NCBI RefSeq assembly: GCF_003957295.1 | Contig: NZ_RQPJ01000003.1 | Location: forward strand, 315,125 to 379,124 | DNA length: 64,000 nt | Source of the DNA: Arenibacter aquaticus | Lineage (GTDB): Bacteria > Bacteroidota > Bacteroidia > Flavobacteriales > Flavobacteriaceae | Direction: 5' to 3' | The notes under the pieces: model-generated | The model's database searches: none | What the model was told of the DNA's origin: nothing | Seen by the model: the letters and a program-made list of their open reading frames with translations, nothing else | Shown here: positions 19,216-27,540 of the stretch, one piece after another | Position numbering within the stretch: the stretch's first letter is position 1 | Layout of the letters: each line of letters begins with the position of its first letter | Made by a program: the position numbers and the translations under genes

Positions 19216-20049
19216 TTACTTGGACTTAACCTTATTTTTCCTAAGCAAGGCTATCATTGATTTCCCCATCTTTTTACCCAGCCATATATTGGATTCTGAG
19301 TTAAAATGGGTATTATCCTCCCAGGTTTCAAGTTTATCTGTATTTATGATACGGACATATTTATCAGCTGCGGCCACCCTTTCCTGAGCTGCCTGGACCA
19401 CCTCGGTAAAATCAAAGTTCCAAGGGGTTTTTCTTAGAAGGCCAATAGAGATACGCCCCATAACTATAGGTAGGTTATCTTTCCCAGTCTCCTTTCTTAC
19501 GTCATTATAGAGCAGTTTTAAATTGTCCTCATAGGCATTTGCCCATTCCAAAAACTCCGCATCGGATTCCCCTTGCATCCACAACATCCCAGAAATTTCA
19601 TAAGACCTTCCCTCACCCTTTAAATTTTCAAGGGCGTTTTCCATATTCTTGAGAAATCTTACATACATGGGTTTGCCGGGAAGCCAATGTTTCCACAACT
19701 TGGTACCACCTCCGGAGGTCTTTACTATGGCTATGGTATGTTTCGGATATTTTTTGGCAAGTAGATGGGTAAAAGCAATTTCGGGACCGAATTTGAACTT
19801 TCTACGTTCTGCAAAAGTGTCGGTTCCCAATGTGACCCACATTTTCTTTTTATTGTCCCAGATCATACTATTTCCCGGGGGCACAGCATACTCCTCTGGC
19901 AGCCCTTCAGCTCTTCCGGTACCATCCATATTGGACTGTCCTCCAAGAATAAAGACCTTTACGGGCCGGGGAGAATCTATTTGCGCTATACAAGCCACAC
20001 TTGCCAAAGCAAATAGAAGAAATAATAGTGGGGAAACTTTATATCTCAT
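19216..20049 (-). CDS. SGNH carbohydrate acetylesterase (short SASA-domain type)
   Basis: 277 aa with signal peptide (LASVACIAQ; a Cys is present but the pattern is more like signal peptidase I). Motifs: FILGGQSNMDG (block I Ser), GMLWMQGESDA (block III) and DNTHFNSES with the Asp/His pair near residue 250. It lacks the N-terminal beta-sandwich of the 473-aa enzyme at 3117-4538, so it belongs to the shorter subgroup of the family. It ends a three-gene operon (metallopeptidase, sulfatase, esterase; gaps 50 and 46 bp). It should remove acetyl groups from the glycan so that glycosidases or sulfatases can act. Confidence 0.85.
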   Translation of the reverse strand: MRYKVSPLLFLLFALASVACIAQIDSPRPVKVFILGGQSNMDGTGRAEGLPEEYAVPPGNSMIWDNKKKMWVTLGTDTFAERRKFKFGPEIAFTHLLAKKYPKHTIAIVKTSGGGTKLWKHWLPGKPMYVRFLKNMENALENLKGEGRSYEISGMLWMQGESDAEFLEWANAYEDNLKLLYNDVRKETGKDNLPIVMGRISIGLLRKTPWNFDFTEVVQAAQERVAAADKYVRIINTDKLETWEDNTHFNSESNIWLGKKMGKSMIALLRKNKVKSK

Positions 20050-20095
20050 TTTTCTACATTTTATATGGGCCCTACAAAAGCAGCGCCCTTATTTA

Positions 20096-21673
20096 TTATT
20101 CGGTCACCAATGCAGTGGTGTCCTTATATTGCTCTCTTAAACCGGCCAATTTTTCATGAAGATCTTGGGTTATATCACCATAGCCTTCTTGTCCGTATAT
20201 ATTGTGCATCTCTGTGGGGTCTTCTTTAAGGTCATAAAGCTCCCATTGATCTATATTATTGTAAAAGTGGATCAACTTATACCTATCTGTCCTTACCCCA
20301 TAATGTCTTTTTACAGAATGCGGACCTGGGTATTCATAGTAGTGATAGTACAATGCATCTCTCCATTCCGTTTTTTCCTTCCCTTCCAAGATTGGCAGTA
20401 AAGATTTACCTTGCATATCCTCGGGCACTTCTACACCGGCCAATTCAAGAAAAGTAGGGGCATAATCTATATTTTGCACTAATTGGTCCACTGTTCCTGT
20501 TTTAAACCTGGATGGTAGTTTCATCACCAATGGTGTACGGAAGGATTCCTCATACATAAACCTTTTATCGAACCAACCGTGCTCTCCCAAATAAAACCCT
20601 TGATCCGAAGTGTACACTACAAGAGTGTTTTCTGCCAAACCATTTTCTTCCAAATAATCCAATATTTCACCTACACTATCATCTACGGAAGCAATACATC
20701 TTAGATAATCTTCAAGATATCTCTGATACCTCCATTCCATTAACTCCTTTCCACTAAGGTTGGCTTCCTTGTAATACTTTATCTCCTTATCATAAGCCTT
20801 GTCCCAGGCCGCACGTTGCTCTGGATTCATACGGTTTATTTGTCTTTCAAAATACTTACGGAGTGGTCCATCTATTTCCCCTTCCTTATCGTACATCTTT
20901 AGATCGTTCACCGGACAGAAATCTTTTATATGCATCTTCTGGCTTGCCGCCGCCGTTCTATTATCGTAATCATCGTAGAAATTATCGGGCAGGGGAAACT
21001 TTACATCGTTATATTTTTCCAAATAGGTAGTATCTGGCATCCAACATCTATGCGGAGCCTTATGGTGCATCAACATAGCGAAAGGCTTTTCCTGATCCCG
21101 GTTTTTTAACCAATCCAAACTAAACTTGGTAATGAGTCCTGTTACATAACCCTCTACCCTTTCTTTTACCCCCATTTCATTGAAATCAGGGTTATAATAA
21201 TCTCCCTGTCCAGGTAAAATGTTCCAATAATCAAAACCAGTAGGGTCACTTCCCAAATGCCATTTACCTATCATAGCGGTTTCATAGCCTTCTTTTTGCA
21301 ACAACTTAGGAAATGTCATCTGGCTGCCATCAAATCTCTGACTATTGATCTGCTGCCCGTTCAAATGAGAAAATTTACCGGTAAGCATAACAGCCCTACT
21401 TGGAGAACAAATGGAATTGGTAACAAAACTTCTGGTAAACTTTACACCCTCATTGGCGATCCTATCAATATTAGGGGTTTGGTTCAATTCCCCATTATAA
21501 GCGCTCATAGCCTGGTAGCCATGGTCATCTGTCATAATATAGATAATGTTCGGTTTTTTGGTGGCCACGGCCACCTTTTCCCCCTTACAGGACGAAAGAC
21601 CCACAAGCAGTATCAAACCAAAAAGAATTAAACAAATATGCGATATCTCAAAAGTTGAATTTCTCTTTGACAT
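20096..21673 (-). CDS. Lipoprotein sulfatase, S1 family (CSPSR, heparan-sulfatase-like)
   Basis: 525 aa with lipoprotein signal LVGLSSC (Cys29). Motifs: MTDDHGYQAMSAYNG, C89-S-P-S-R-AVMLTG, GKWHLGSDPTGFDYW, MHHKAPHRCW and TSDQGFYLGEHGWFDKRF. The last block is typical of the subgroup that includes many Bacteroides sulfatases acting on glycosaminoglycans or mucin sugars, but the substrate cannot be read from it. It is the middle gene of the operon with the M64 metallopeptidase (50 bp upstream) and acetylesterase (46 bp downstream), suggesting that the three act on one sulfated, acetylated, perhaps protein-linked target. Confidence 0.9.
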   Translation of the reverse strand: MSKRNSTFEISHICLILFGLILLVGLSSCKGEKVAVATKKPNIIYIMTDDHGYQAMSAYNGELNQTPNIDRIANEGVKFTRSFVTNSICSPSRAVMLTGKFSHLNGQQINSQRFDGSQMTFPKLLQKEGYETAMIGKWHLGSDPTGFDYWNILPGQGDYYNPDFNEMGVKERVEGYVTGLITKFSLDWLKNRDQEKPFAMLMHHKAPHRCWMPDTTYLEKYNDVKFPLPDNFYDDYDNRTAAASQKMHIKDFCPVNDLKMYDKEGEIDGPLRKYFERQINRMNPEQRAAWDKAYDKEIKYYKEANLSGKELMEWRYQRYLEDYLRCIASVDDSVGEILDYLEENGLAENTLVVYTSDQGFYLGEHGWFDKRFMYEESFRTPLVMKLPSRFKTGTVDQLVQNIDYAPTFLELAGVEVPEDMQGKSLLPILEGKEKTEWRDALYYHYYEYPGPHSVKRHYGVRTDRYKLIHFYNNIDQWELYDLKEDPTEMHNIYGQEGYGDITQDLHEKLAGLREQYKDTTALVTE

Positions 21674-21723
21674 TTAGAAAATTTAAGTGTTATATAATTG
21701 GTTTTTCTATTCTTATTAATTTC

Positions 21724-24700
21724 TTAAAACTTTACATCCACAGTAGAGAACCATTTTCTTCTAAGGTATTCCTCCACTCCCTTTCTTTCCCATTCCTCAA
21801 GCTCCCTATCCAAAAGAATCATTTCGGCTATAGACCCCTCCCAAAGACCTTCGGTCCTGGCCAGACCCGAACTGGACTTGGATTCCAACTGCACCGTTAG
21901 GATACAAAACTCCATTGGGTTTGGCGTATTGAACGGATCTATTTGAATTCCGTTCAAGAACACCTTTCCATTTTTGGTTTTGGGATCTATATTATCCTTG
22001 TCGAAAATAGCCTTGCCAGAGTCCTTACTTTTTCCCAACCAAGCATTGGACCCCCTAAAGAGGCTTGTTCCCGGGAAGGACATACTACTTTCCTTATAGA
22101 CCATAATGATGGTTTGATAATCCTTCACCTCTTCTTTCATAATGGACACCCATACATGATCAAAAGCAGCAACACCTTTGCCATTCAATTTATTGGGCTC
22201 ATATTTCATGAACAACTCGTTGGGACTCCTTCTAAGCTTATCTTTCCAATCCCCTACCGGCCCACGTTGAGGGTACACCTCATCTACCTTGCCATTCCCA
22301 TCAATATCACTGGCATCAAACCACATCTTAATACTCTCATACCCCAATTCTGATGGCTCTATTGCAATAGGTCTTTTGTTGGCCAAGTCGTCCACTCCAA
22401 AACCGATCCTATTAACACTCTCCGCCCTGGATAGATTGTTCTGTGCAGCCACATAATAATTTCCGGTTGCACTGGGCTTAAAAGAATTACCTATAGCCAA
22501 AGGCTCTTCATAGGACTCGCCTTTTGTTTTCCGTGCATCGGCTGCATACCACTTGTAGGTATATCCTGGAAGTGGGTCCACGACAGACACGGCCCCTTCC
22601 ATATTTTCAATTTCCAAATTATCAATCTCAAAAGGATATACTTCCGGAACCGTAACAGTACCCTCCATTAGCTCGTCTTCGCTATCTGTTACCATATAAC
22701 TGTACTCCCCGGGCGCCAGATTTATTCTTTTATCATCAATGCCCATCTTGGACCTAACACTACTAGGTACCCTTAAATAATTAATATTGGGAATAGACTG
22801 TCCATTGGAAACAATTGCCACTTTGTTTACACCTTCATGGAGGTATACTTTCATGGTCGCCACATCCCATCCCGTATATAATGGCCTGGTCTGGTTAAAG
22901 TGTATAGTCTTGGATTCCAATTTCCCATTAACGGAAATCTGGGCATCCGACCCCTTTAAGTTGATACCGCCATAAATTACATCTACAGGATAAAAACCAC
23001 TATTGGCCACTTCCACATCCCAAGACACGGAACCTTCACCTCCCTTACAATCCAAATAGGAATTGTCACTGGCGCTAAAAAATGTCTTTATTTGATGTTC
23101 TGGAAGCGTTATGGTCGCATTTTCAGGCTCATATATAATGCTTTTCCCATATTCATAAACTGCATTTTTCCACTTTACGGTATAGGGCGACTGACCACCG
23201 ATAACACTCAGGGCTATGGTTCCATTATCTTTATTGATTTCTGAAGCCTTAACATCTGCCACCACCGCTATAGTGGATTTCTTCTTTTTATTTTTCTTGG
23301 ATTTTTTGGTTGAACCAGCACTCCCCAGGCTACTTTCATAAATAGAGGCACGGGCCTTAGCAGTTCTAAATTCGCTATCCATTACCACAACGTCATAGAT
23401 ACCCACTCCAACTTCGTCCAATGATTCTGAGGTGCTTCCGTTGGTCCATTTGTAGGTAAATGGTGGGGTTCCTCCAGAAACAACGGGCTCCACATTAAAA
23501 AGTCCAGCTTGCTTACTAACTTTCTTAGTACGGGTTGTCACCTCCAATGGCTTGGCATCAGAAGTTGGTGCGGTATTTAATATATTCCATTGCACCTCAA
23601 CCTTTGGGAATCGGGCAAATGGTGGATCAGGTCTAATATTTGGGGTTTCATCTGTAATGGAACAAACAAGTTCATATTCTTCAATTTCCCCAAATTCAAC
23701 TTCCAGTTCATCGGTCCCGCTTGCAATCAATTTTCCATTTAAAAACCATCTTACCACTTGGGTATTGGGTTCCGGCACAATATGATCTACCGCAAACCGA
23801 AGCTTTTTATTACCTGCAATTTCAATTGATTTTTGTTCAGGGACAGTACTTTTAATAATATCCACCAGGTCATACGCCCTCATGGAAACCCTTTGGTTAC
23901 ATATGGGGCACATTTCCTCCGTATTATCAAACACCCCTGCACCCATTATACAACCTTGGGCAGTGGACCTATAATAATCCACAAGGTGATACTGATTTCC
24001 TTCAAAGGCACCTACCTTATCCAGGTATTGCGCTTCATAAGGAGTTGGCAATGGAGTACTGGGCTCTATCCACTTTCTCCATTTAATTTTTTCCCTTTCA
24101 TATTCCAGTTCGGACGCGTAGGTAGGAAAGGCTGAGGTTCCTGTTGCTCCGGTGGTATACTCATCCCCCAAACTCATACAGGTATGGGAAATCTCGTGTA
24201 GCATTTTTCCTATTCCATTCCCAGCAATGACTGCATTACCTACCCGTTTCTCTAAATTACGGGCAGCTCCTCCGCCACCCTTCTCACGGTTGGGCATTAT
24301 CAAAAAAGTAACCCATCCCCGGTGTTCACTTTTCCATGGCAAAAACAGCTTGTCGCGGATGGCATCCATAGCCTCCAAGTCTATCCCTTTTTTCCACTCA
24401 GGAGTATCGGGCATCCAAAGCCCATAAACATTAAAAAACTCTTTGTAATGGGAATATGCCGTTTGCGCTCTTTCATCTCCGTAAGTAAGGGCCGCGACCA
24501 AGGATTCCTCTATATCCTTTACAAATTCGCCCCTCATATCAGGGGAATTATAAGGCTCCTCCTCCCTAGAGGTCCATTGGTTCACAATAACTACGTTAAT
24601 CCTATTGTCCTTATCCCCTGTTACCTGTATAGGAATTAATTCGGACATTTCAATAAACGCATCAATTTGAGCCTCTGTCCATTTTTCAGCCTTTCCCCTA

Positions 24701-24765
24701 TTCTGGGTATAGCCTTGAAAGAACATCAAAGAAGCAAAACCAATAAACGCTATCCATTTTTTCAT
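21724..24765 (-). CDS. Large secreted M64-type zinc metallopeptidase with binding domains
   Basis: 1013 aa with signal peptide (FFQGYTQ). Residues ~55-300 match peptidase family M64 (IgA-peptidase type): INVVIVNQW at 56, FFNVYGLWMP at ~110, the zinc motif HEISHTCMSLGDEY (H190, E191, H194, D201) and a CPIC pair at 286-289. Then follow Ig/PKD-like segments (~320-480), a lysine-rich linker (487-496), another PKD-like segment, a CBM6/35-like beta-sandwich (~555-660) and a C-terminal concanavalin/LamG-like domain (~800-1013, beginning IKMWFDASDIDGNGK). It is the first gene of an operon with a sulfatase and an acetylesterase. A peptidase with glycan-binding modules in a sulfatase locus suggests a glycoprotein or proteoglycan target. 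Domain limits are estimates by eye. Confidence 0.75.
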   Translation of the reverse strand: MKKWIAFIGFASLMFFQGYTQNRGKAEKWTEAQIDAFIEMSELIPIQVTGDKDNRINVVIVNQWTSREEEPYNSPDMRGEFVKDIEESLVAALTYGDERAQTAYSHYKEFFNVYGLWMPDTPEWKKGIDLEAMDAIRDKLFLPWKSEHRGWVTFLIMPNREKGGGGAARNLEKRVGNAVIAGNGIGKMLHEISHTCMSLGDEYTTGATGTSAFPTYASELEYEREKIKWRKWIEPSTPLPTPYEAQYLDKVGAFEGNQYHLVDYYRSTAQGCIMGAGVFDNTEEMCPICNQRVSMRAYDLVDIIKSTVPEQKSIEIAGNKKLRFAVDHIVPEPNTQVVRWFLNGKLIASGTDELEVEFGEIEEYELVCSITDETPNIRPDPPFARFPKVEVQWNILNTAPTSDAKPLEVTTRTKKVSKQAGLFNVEPVVSGGTPPFTYKWTNGSTSESLDEVGVGIYDVVVMDSEFRTAKARASIYESSLGSAGSTKKSKKNKKKKSTIAVVADVKASEINKDNGTIALSVIGGQSPYTVKWKNAVYEYGKSIIYEPENATITLPEHQIKTFFSASDNSYLDCKGGEGSVSWDVEVANSGFYPVDVIYGGINLKGSDAQISVNGKLESKTIHFNQTRPLYTGWDVATMKVYLHEGVNKVAIVSNGQSIPNINYLRVPSSVRSKMGIDDKRINLAPGEYSYMVTDSEDELMEGTVTVPEVYPFEIDNLEIENMEGAVSVVDPLPGYTYKWYAADARKTKGESYEEPLAIGNSFKPSATGNYYVAAQNNLSRAESVNRIGFGVDDLANKRPIAIEPSELGYESIKMWFDASDIDGNGKVDEVYPQRGPVGDWKDKLRRSPNELFMKYEPNKLNGKGVAAFDHVWVSIMKEEVKDYQTIIMVYKESSMSFPGTSLFRGSNAWLGKSKDSGKAIFDKDNIDPKTKNGKVFLNGIQIDPFNTPNPMEFCILTVQLESKSSSGLARTEGLWEGSIAEMILLDRELEEWERKGVEEYLRRKWFSTVDVKF

Positions 24766-25420
24766 TCTAGGGAAACTTTAATTTTTATTTTTCGCAAATG
24801 TCCAAGCTTGAAAATCCCATTGACTCCAAGAAAAAGACTCTATTACATCATCCTAGATTATTTAAACCAAGTAATTAAACTTATTTTAAATAGTCACCCA
24901 AAACAATACACTCTGCAAAAATATTAATCCAACACTTCATTTTTAAGCTTTAAATTACCCACTTTATGTACTATTTAAACTAAAAAGCACATATTAGTGA
25001 GCATATGTTGAATAATATATCGCCAAAATTAGATAACAAGACAATACATTCCTATGTCAATAACATAATAATTTAATTAATAATCACGATAAAATAAAAA
25101 TGCGCGTCCCATTATTAAATAATATTTAATAAGTTAGATCGCCTTTATATTCCTTTCCTACCATAATACCAAGGCTACATTATATTTAACCACCTAATAA
25201 ACACAGATTACCATGAGGTTGCGTATTCCCCCCTCCAACTGCTCTCTTACAAGACTGAATATAGTGCCTGGTTTTACTAGCTAAGACCCCTCAACATTAA
25301 AGAATCCCGAACAACCAAGGTTGTCGGGATTCTTTTCTTTAAATCTATTACAACAGTGTAGTCTGGCAATACTTGATGACTACCTAGAGTACCTTGTAGC
25401 TCCCTTACTACGCCCTGTTT
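24766..25420. other. Noncoding gap upstream of metallopeptidase operon
   Basis: No gene supported. The left part, very AT-rich, should carry the minus-strand promoter of the 21724-24765 gene. It also contains a hairpin with plus-strand T-tail at 25301-25340. Confidence 0.55.
25301..25340 (+). terminator. Orphan plus-strand terminator-like hairpin
   Basis: Stem AGAATCCCG / CGGGATTCT extended by ACAACC / GGTTGT with a bulged A, loop AA, then TTTTCTTT. No plus-strand gene precedes it, so it is either a relic or ends a short unannotated transcript. Confidence 0.6.
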
Positions 25421-25606
25421 TTACTTATGGGTCACGTTAGGATACATAATCTTTATTTCCCAGCTACCTGGTCCGTTTATTTGAAGATTGGTTCTAAAGT
25501 TCAGCCAGTATTCGTCCTCAGGGTTGTAATCGTCATGATCTAGTACACCACATCCTCATTACCAAAGGCCAAGTCATTCACAAATCTGTTGCAATTGAAA
25601 CCCTAC
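25421..25606 (-). pseudogene. Decayed gene fragment, C-terminal end of an unknown protein
   Basis: On the minus strand two adjoining frames read like protein. One gives FNCNRFVNDLAFGNEDVVY and then a stop; shifting by one base continues as DHDDYNPEDEYWLNF and ends with GSWEIKIMYPNVTHK and a TAA at 25421. The join suggests a single-base frameshift in a former coding sequence whose N-terminal part is gone (an in-frame stop lies just upstream at about 25607). The family is not recognised. It lies 65 bp outside the terminator that ends the double SusC/SusD operon. Confidence 0.45.
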
Positions 25607-25670
25607 GTTTTTTTAGGAAAGATAAAAGGGTAACTAAAAAAGTGTGTTTAGGTTTACTTCTAAAAGTATT

Positions 25671-25715
25671 AAAATCAAAGACCATTGGATTAAATATCCA
25701 ATGGTCTTTGATTTT
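25671..25715. terminator. Strong bidirectional terminator after double SusC/SusD operon
   Basis: A perfect 20-bp stem (AAAATCAAAGACCATTGGAT and its complement) with the 5-nt loop TAAAT. On the minus strand it is followed by AATACTTTTAG and lies 65 bp beyond the SusD stop codon. Confidence 0.88.
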
Positions 25716-25779
25716 ATTCCTGTTCTAAAACAAGTACTGAATTTACTCCCATATAATTGGGAGGGAAAAATACATGTGA

Positions 25780-27528
25780 TTACCAGCCATAATTTTGGAA
25801 GTCGATCCCAAGTGCATTATACTTGTTTTGTTCGGTCAAAGGAATTGGCCACATCAAATACTTCTCATCTGTAACATTCCTTTTCTGCACCACAATTCGA
25901 TCATAGTCAAAATCTTCTCCATTTTTGGTAATTTTCATTCCGGTAACAACACCTTCGTAATCGCCTTGAATTTCCCATCTACGCAAATCATAGTAGCGGT
26001 GTTCTTCAAAGGCCAATTCAATTCGACGTTCATTCCTCAATCTTGCTTCAAATTCACTTGCTGAAATTCCCGATGGTAAGTCGGGCATACCAGCTCTGGA
26101 TCTAATCAGATTAACAGCAGCAAGAGCTTCAGGGGTAGCAGCCCCGTTTGCGTAAAAATTAGCCTCAGCAAAATTAAGATAGATTTCGGCCATTCTGAAA
26201 TCATGCCAAAAACCATCTTTATTTGAATTGTTTTTAGAGTCGTAATGAATAAACTTTCGCAAATAATAACCCGTTCTGGTGTACAAGTTACTGTTATCCG
26301 AGATCTGAGAACTACCCCCTACATACGTTTCAACAGGAATTGTATTGTTGCTTAGGTTATGGAAATTACCATTGCAATAAACCGTTGAAAAAAGACGTGG
26401 ATCCCGGTTTGCATATGGGTTTTCAGGATCATATAAGGTGTTTTCCGAATTATAGTTGGGTTGCAAATGATCGTCATCCAAATAAGGCATCTCTGGATCA
26501 AGCACCGGTACCCCGTCAATGGTTTCATAAGCATCAACCAACTCCTGGGATGGACTTATACCCGCTTTGGTTACATCAGGCACAACTGGAAGGCCGTAAT
26601 TAGACCACAATGTCATTCTTGTTTTCCCTAAGATAGTCTCTTTCTCTTCTGAAGGAAACTCTACGTTTTCTGGTTGGGTAAGAAAATATTCCTGATATTT
26701 ACTATACATCCCTGAAATGGATACACTAGCTGGATTGAATAAACCAAAGCCAGCACCCTCCAGTGCATCAACAGCCTCTTTAGTTATTTCTGCAGCTTCA
26801 TTCCAATGGTCATTACCATCATTCCACAAAGGACTGGCAGCAAAAAGAATAGCTTGTGATTTAATAGCATAAGCCACCCCACGTGTCATAAAACCATCCT
26901 GAAGACCGTCAACCTGGCGATATAAAAGTTCTGGCTGTGCCAAGGCCGCATCACAATCGGCAATAATAGCCTGTACATTCTCATAAAAGGACGGCCTTTC
27001 CATTGTTGAAAAATCATAATCCAACGGGAGCACCTCCTTAAAAATAGGAACTGGACCATAGCGTTTTATTAATTGAAGATAGTAATAAGCTCTTAACAAA
27101 TAAGCTTCAGCTTTCCATTGCCCCCTATGTTCCTGAACAGTAAATGTTGGTACGTCATCCACATTAGCAAGAAATACATTACAAGTTCTAATACCCTTAA
27201 ACATATTGTCATAAAGTGAGCCCTTAATCAAATTATTGGCAGAAGACATATTTCCTTCATAATACCTTAAAGAATTACTGCCTGGTACCACATCCTGAGC
27301 ATCCTGAGCCTCATCTGTAAACGAAGCTAAAAAAGTACCTCCTGCACTACTTGCACCATAATAGGGAAAGTAAGAATAAGCGGTTGCGAGATATTTGCCC
27401 GTTAGTTGGTAATCCGAAAAAATTTCATCATAGGTCACGCGTCCATCCGATCCAAAATCAAAGGGATCTTCACAAGATGAAAAGAACAGACCGAAGGTTA
27501 TCAATAAGATTATAATTTTTTTTGTCAT
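25780..27528 (-). CDS. SusD/RagB-family lipoprotein (second pair of tandem operon)
   Basis: 582 aa with lipoprotein signal GLFFSSC (Cys19). Helical SusD core with the C-terminal signature RNERRIELAFEEHRYYDLRRWEI and the ending LMWPIPLTEQNKYNALGIDFQNYGW. It resembles the other SusD of this operon (30578-32422) in its DEIFSD N-terminal motif and RIELAFEEHRYYD block more than the SusD at 13618, so the two are probably duplicates. It is the last gene of the operon, 12 bp after its SusC, and is followed by a strong terminator. Confidence 0.94.
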   Translation of the reverse strand: MTKKIIILLITFGLFFSSCEDPFDFGSDGRVTYDEIFSDYQLTGKYLATAYSYFPYYGASSAGGTFLASFTDEAQDAQDVVPGSNSLRYYEGNMSSANNLIKGSLYDNMFKGIRTCNVFLANVDDVPTFTVQEHRGQWKAEAYLLRAYYYLQLIKRYGPVPIFKEVLPLDYDFSTMERPSFYENVQAIIADCDAALAQPELLYRQVDGLQDGFMTRGVAYAIKSQAILFAASPLWNDGNDHWNEAAEITKEAVDALEGAGFGLFNPASVSISGMYSKYQEYFLTQPENVEFPSEEKETILGKTRMTLWSNYGLPVVPDVTKAGISPSQELVDAYETIDGVPVLDPEMPYLDDDHLQPNYNSENTLYDPENPYANRDPRLFSTVYCNGNFHNLSNNTIPVETYVGGSSQISDNSNLYTRTGYYLRKFIHYDSKNNSNKDGFWHDFRMAEIYLNFAEANFYANGAATPEALAAVNLIRSRAGMPDLPSGISASEFEARLRNERRIELAFEEHRYYDLRRWEIQGDYEGVVTGMKITKNGEDFDYDRIVVQKRNVTDEKYLMWPIPLTEQNKYNALGIDFQNYGW

Positions 27529-27540
27529 TTTTCTATTTCT

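Noticed and set aside
19649..20140. 163-aa plus-strand ORF
   Set aside because: Fully antisense to the SGNH esterase and sulfatase genes, whose family motifs are clear.
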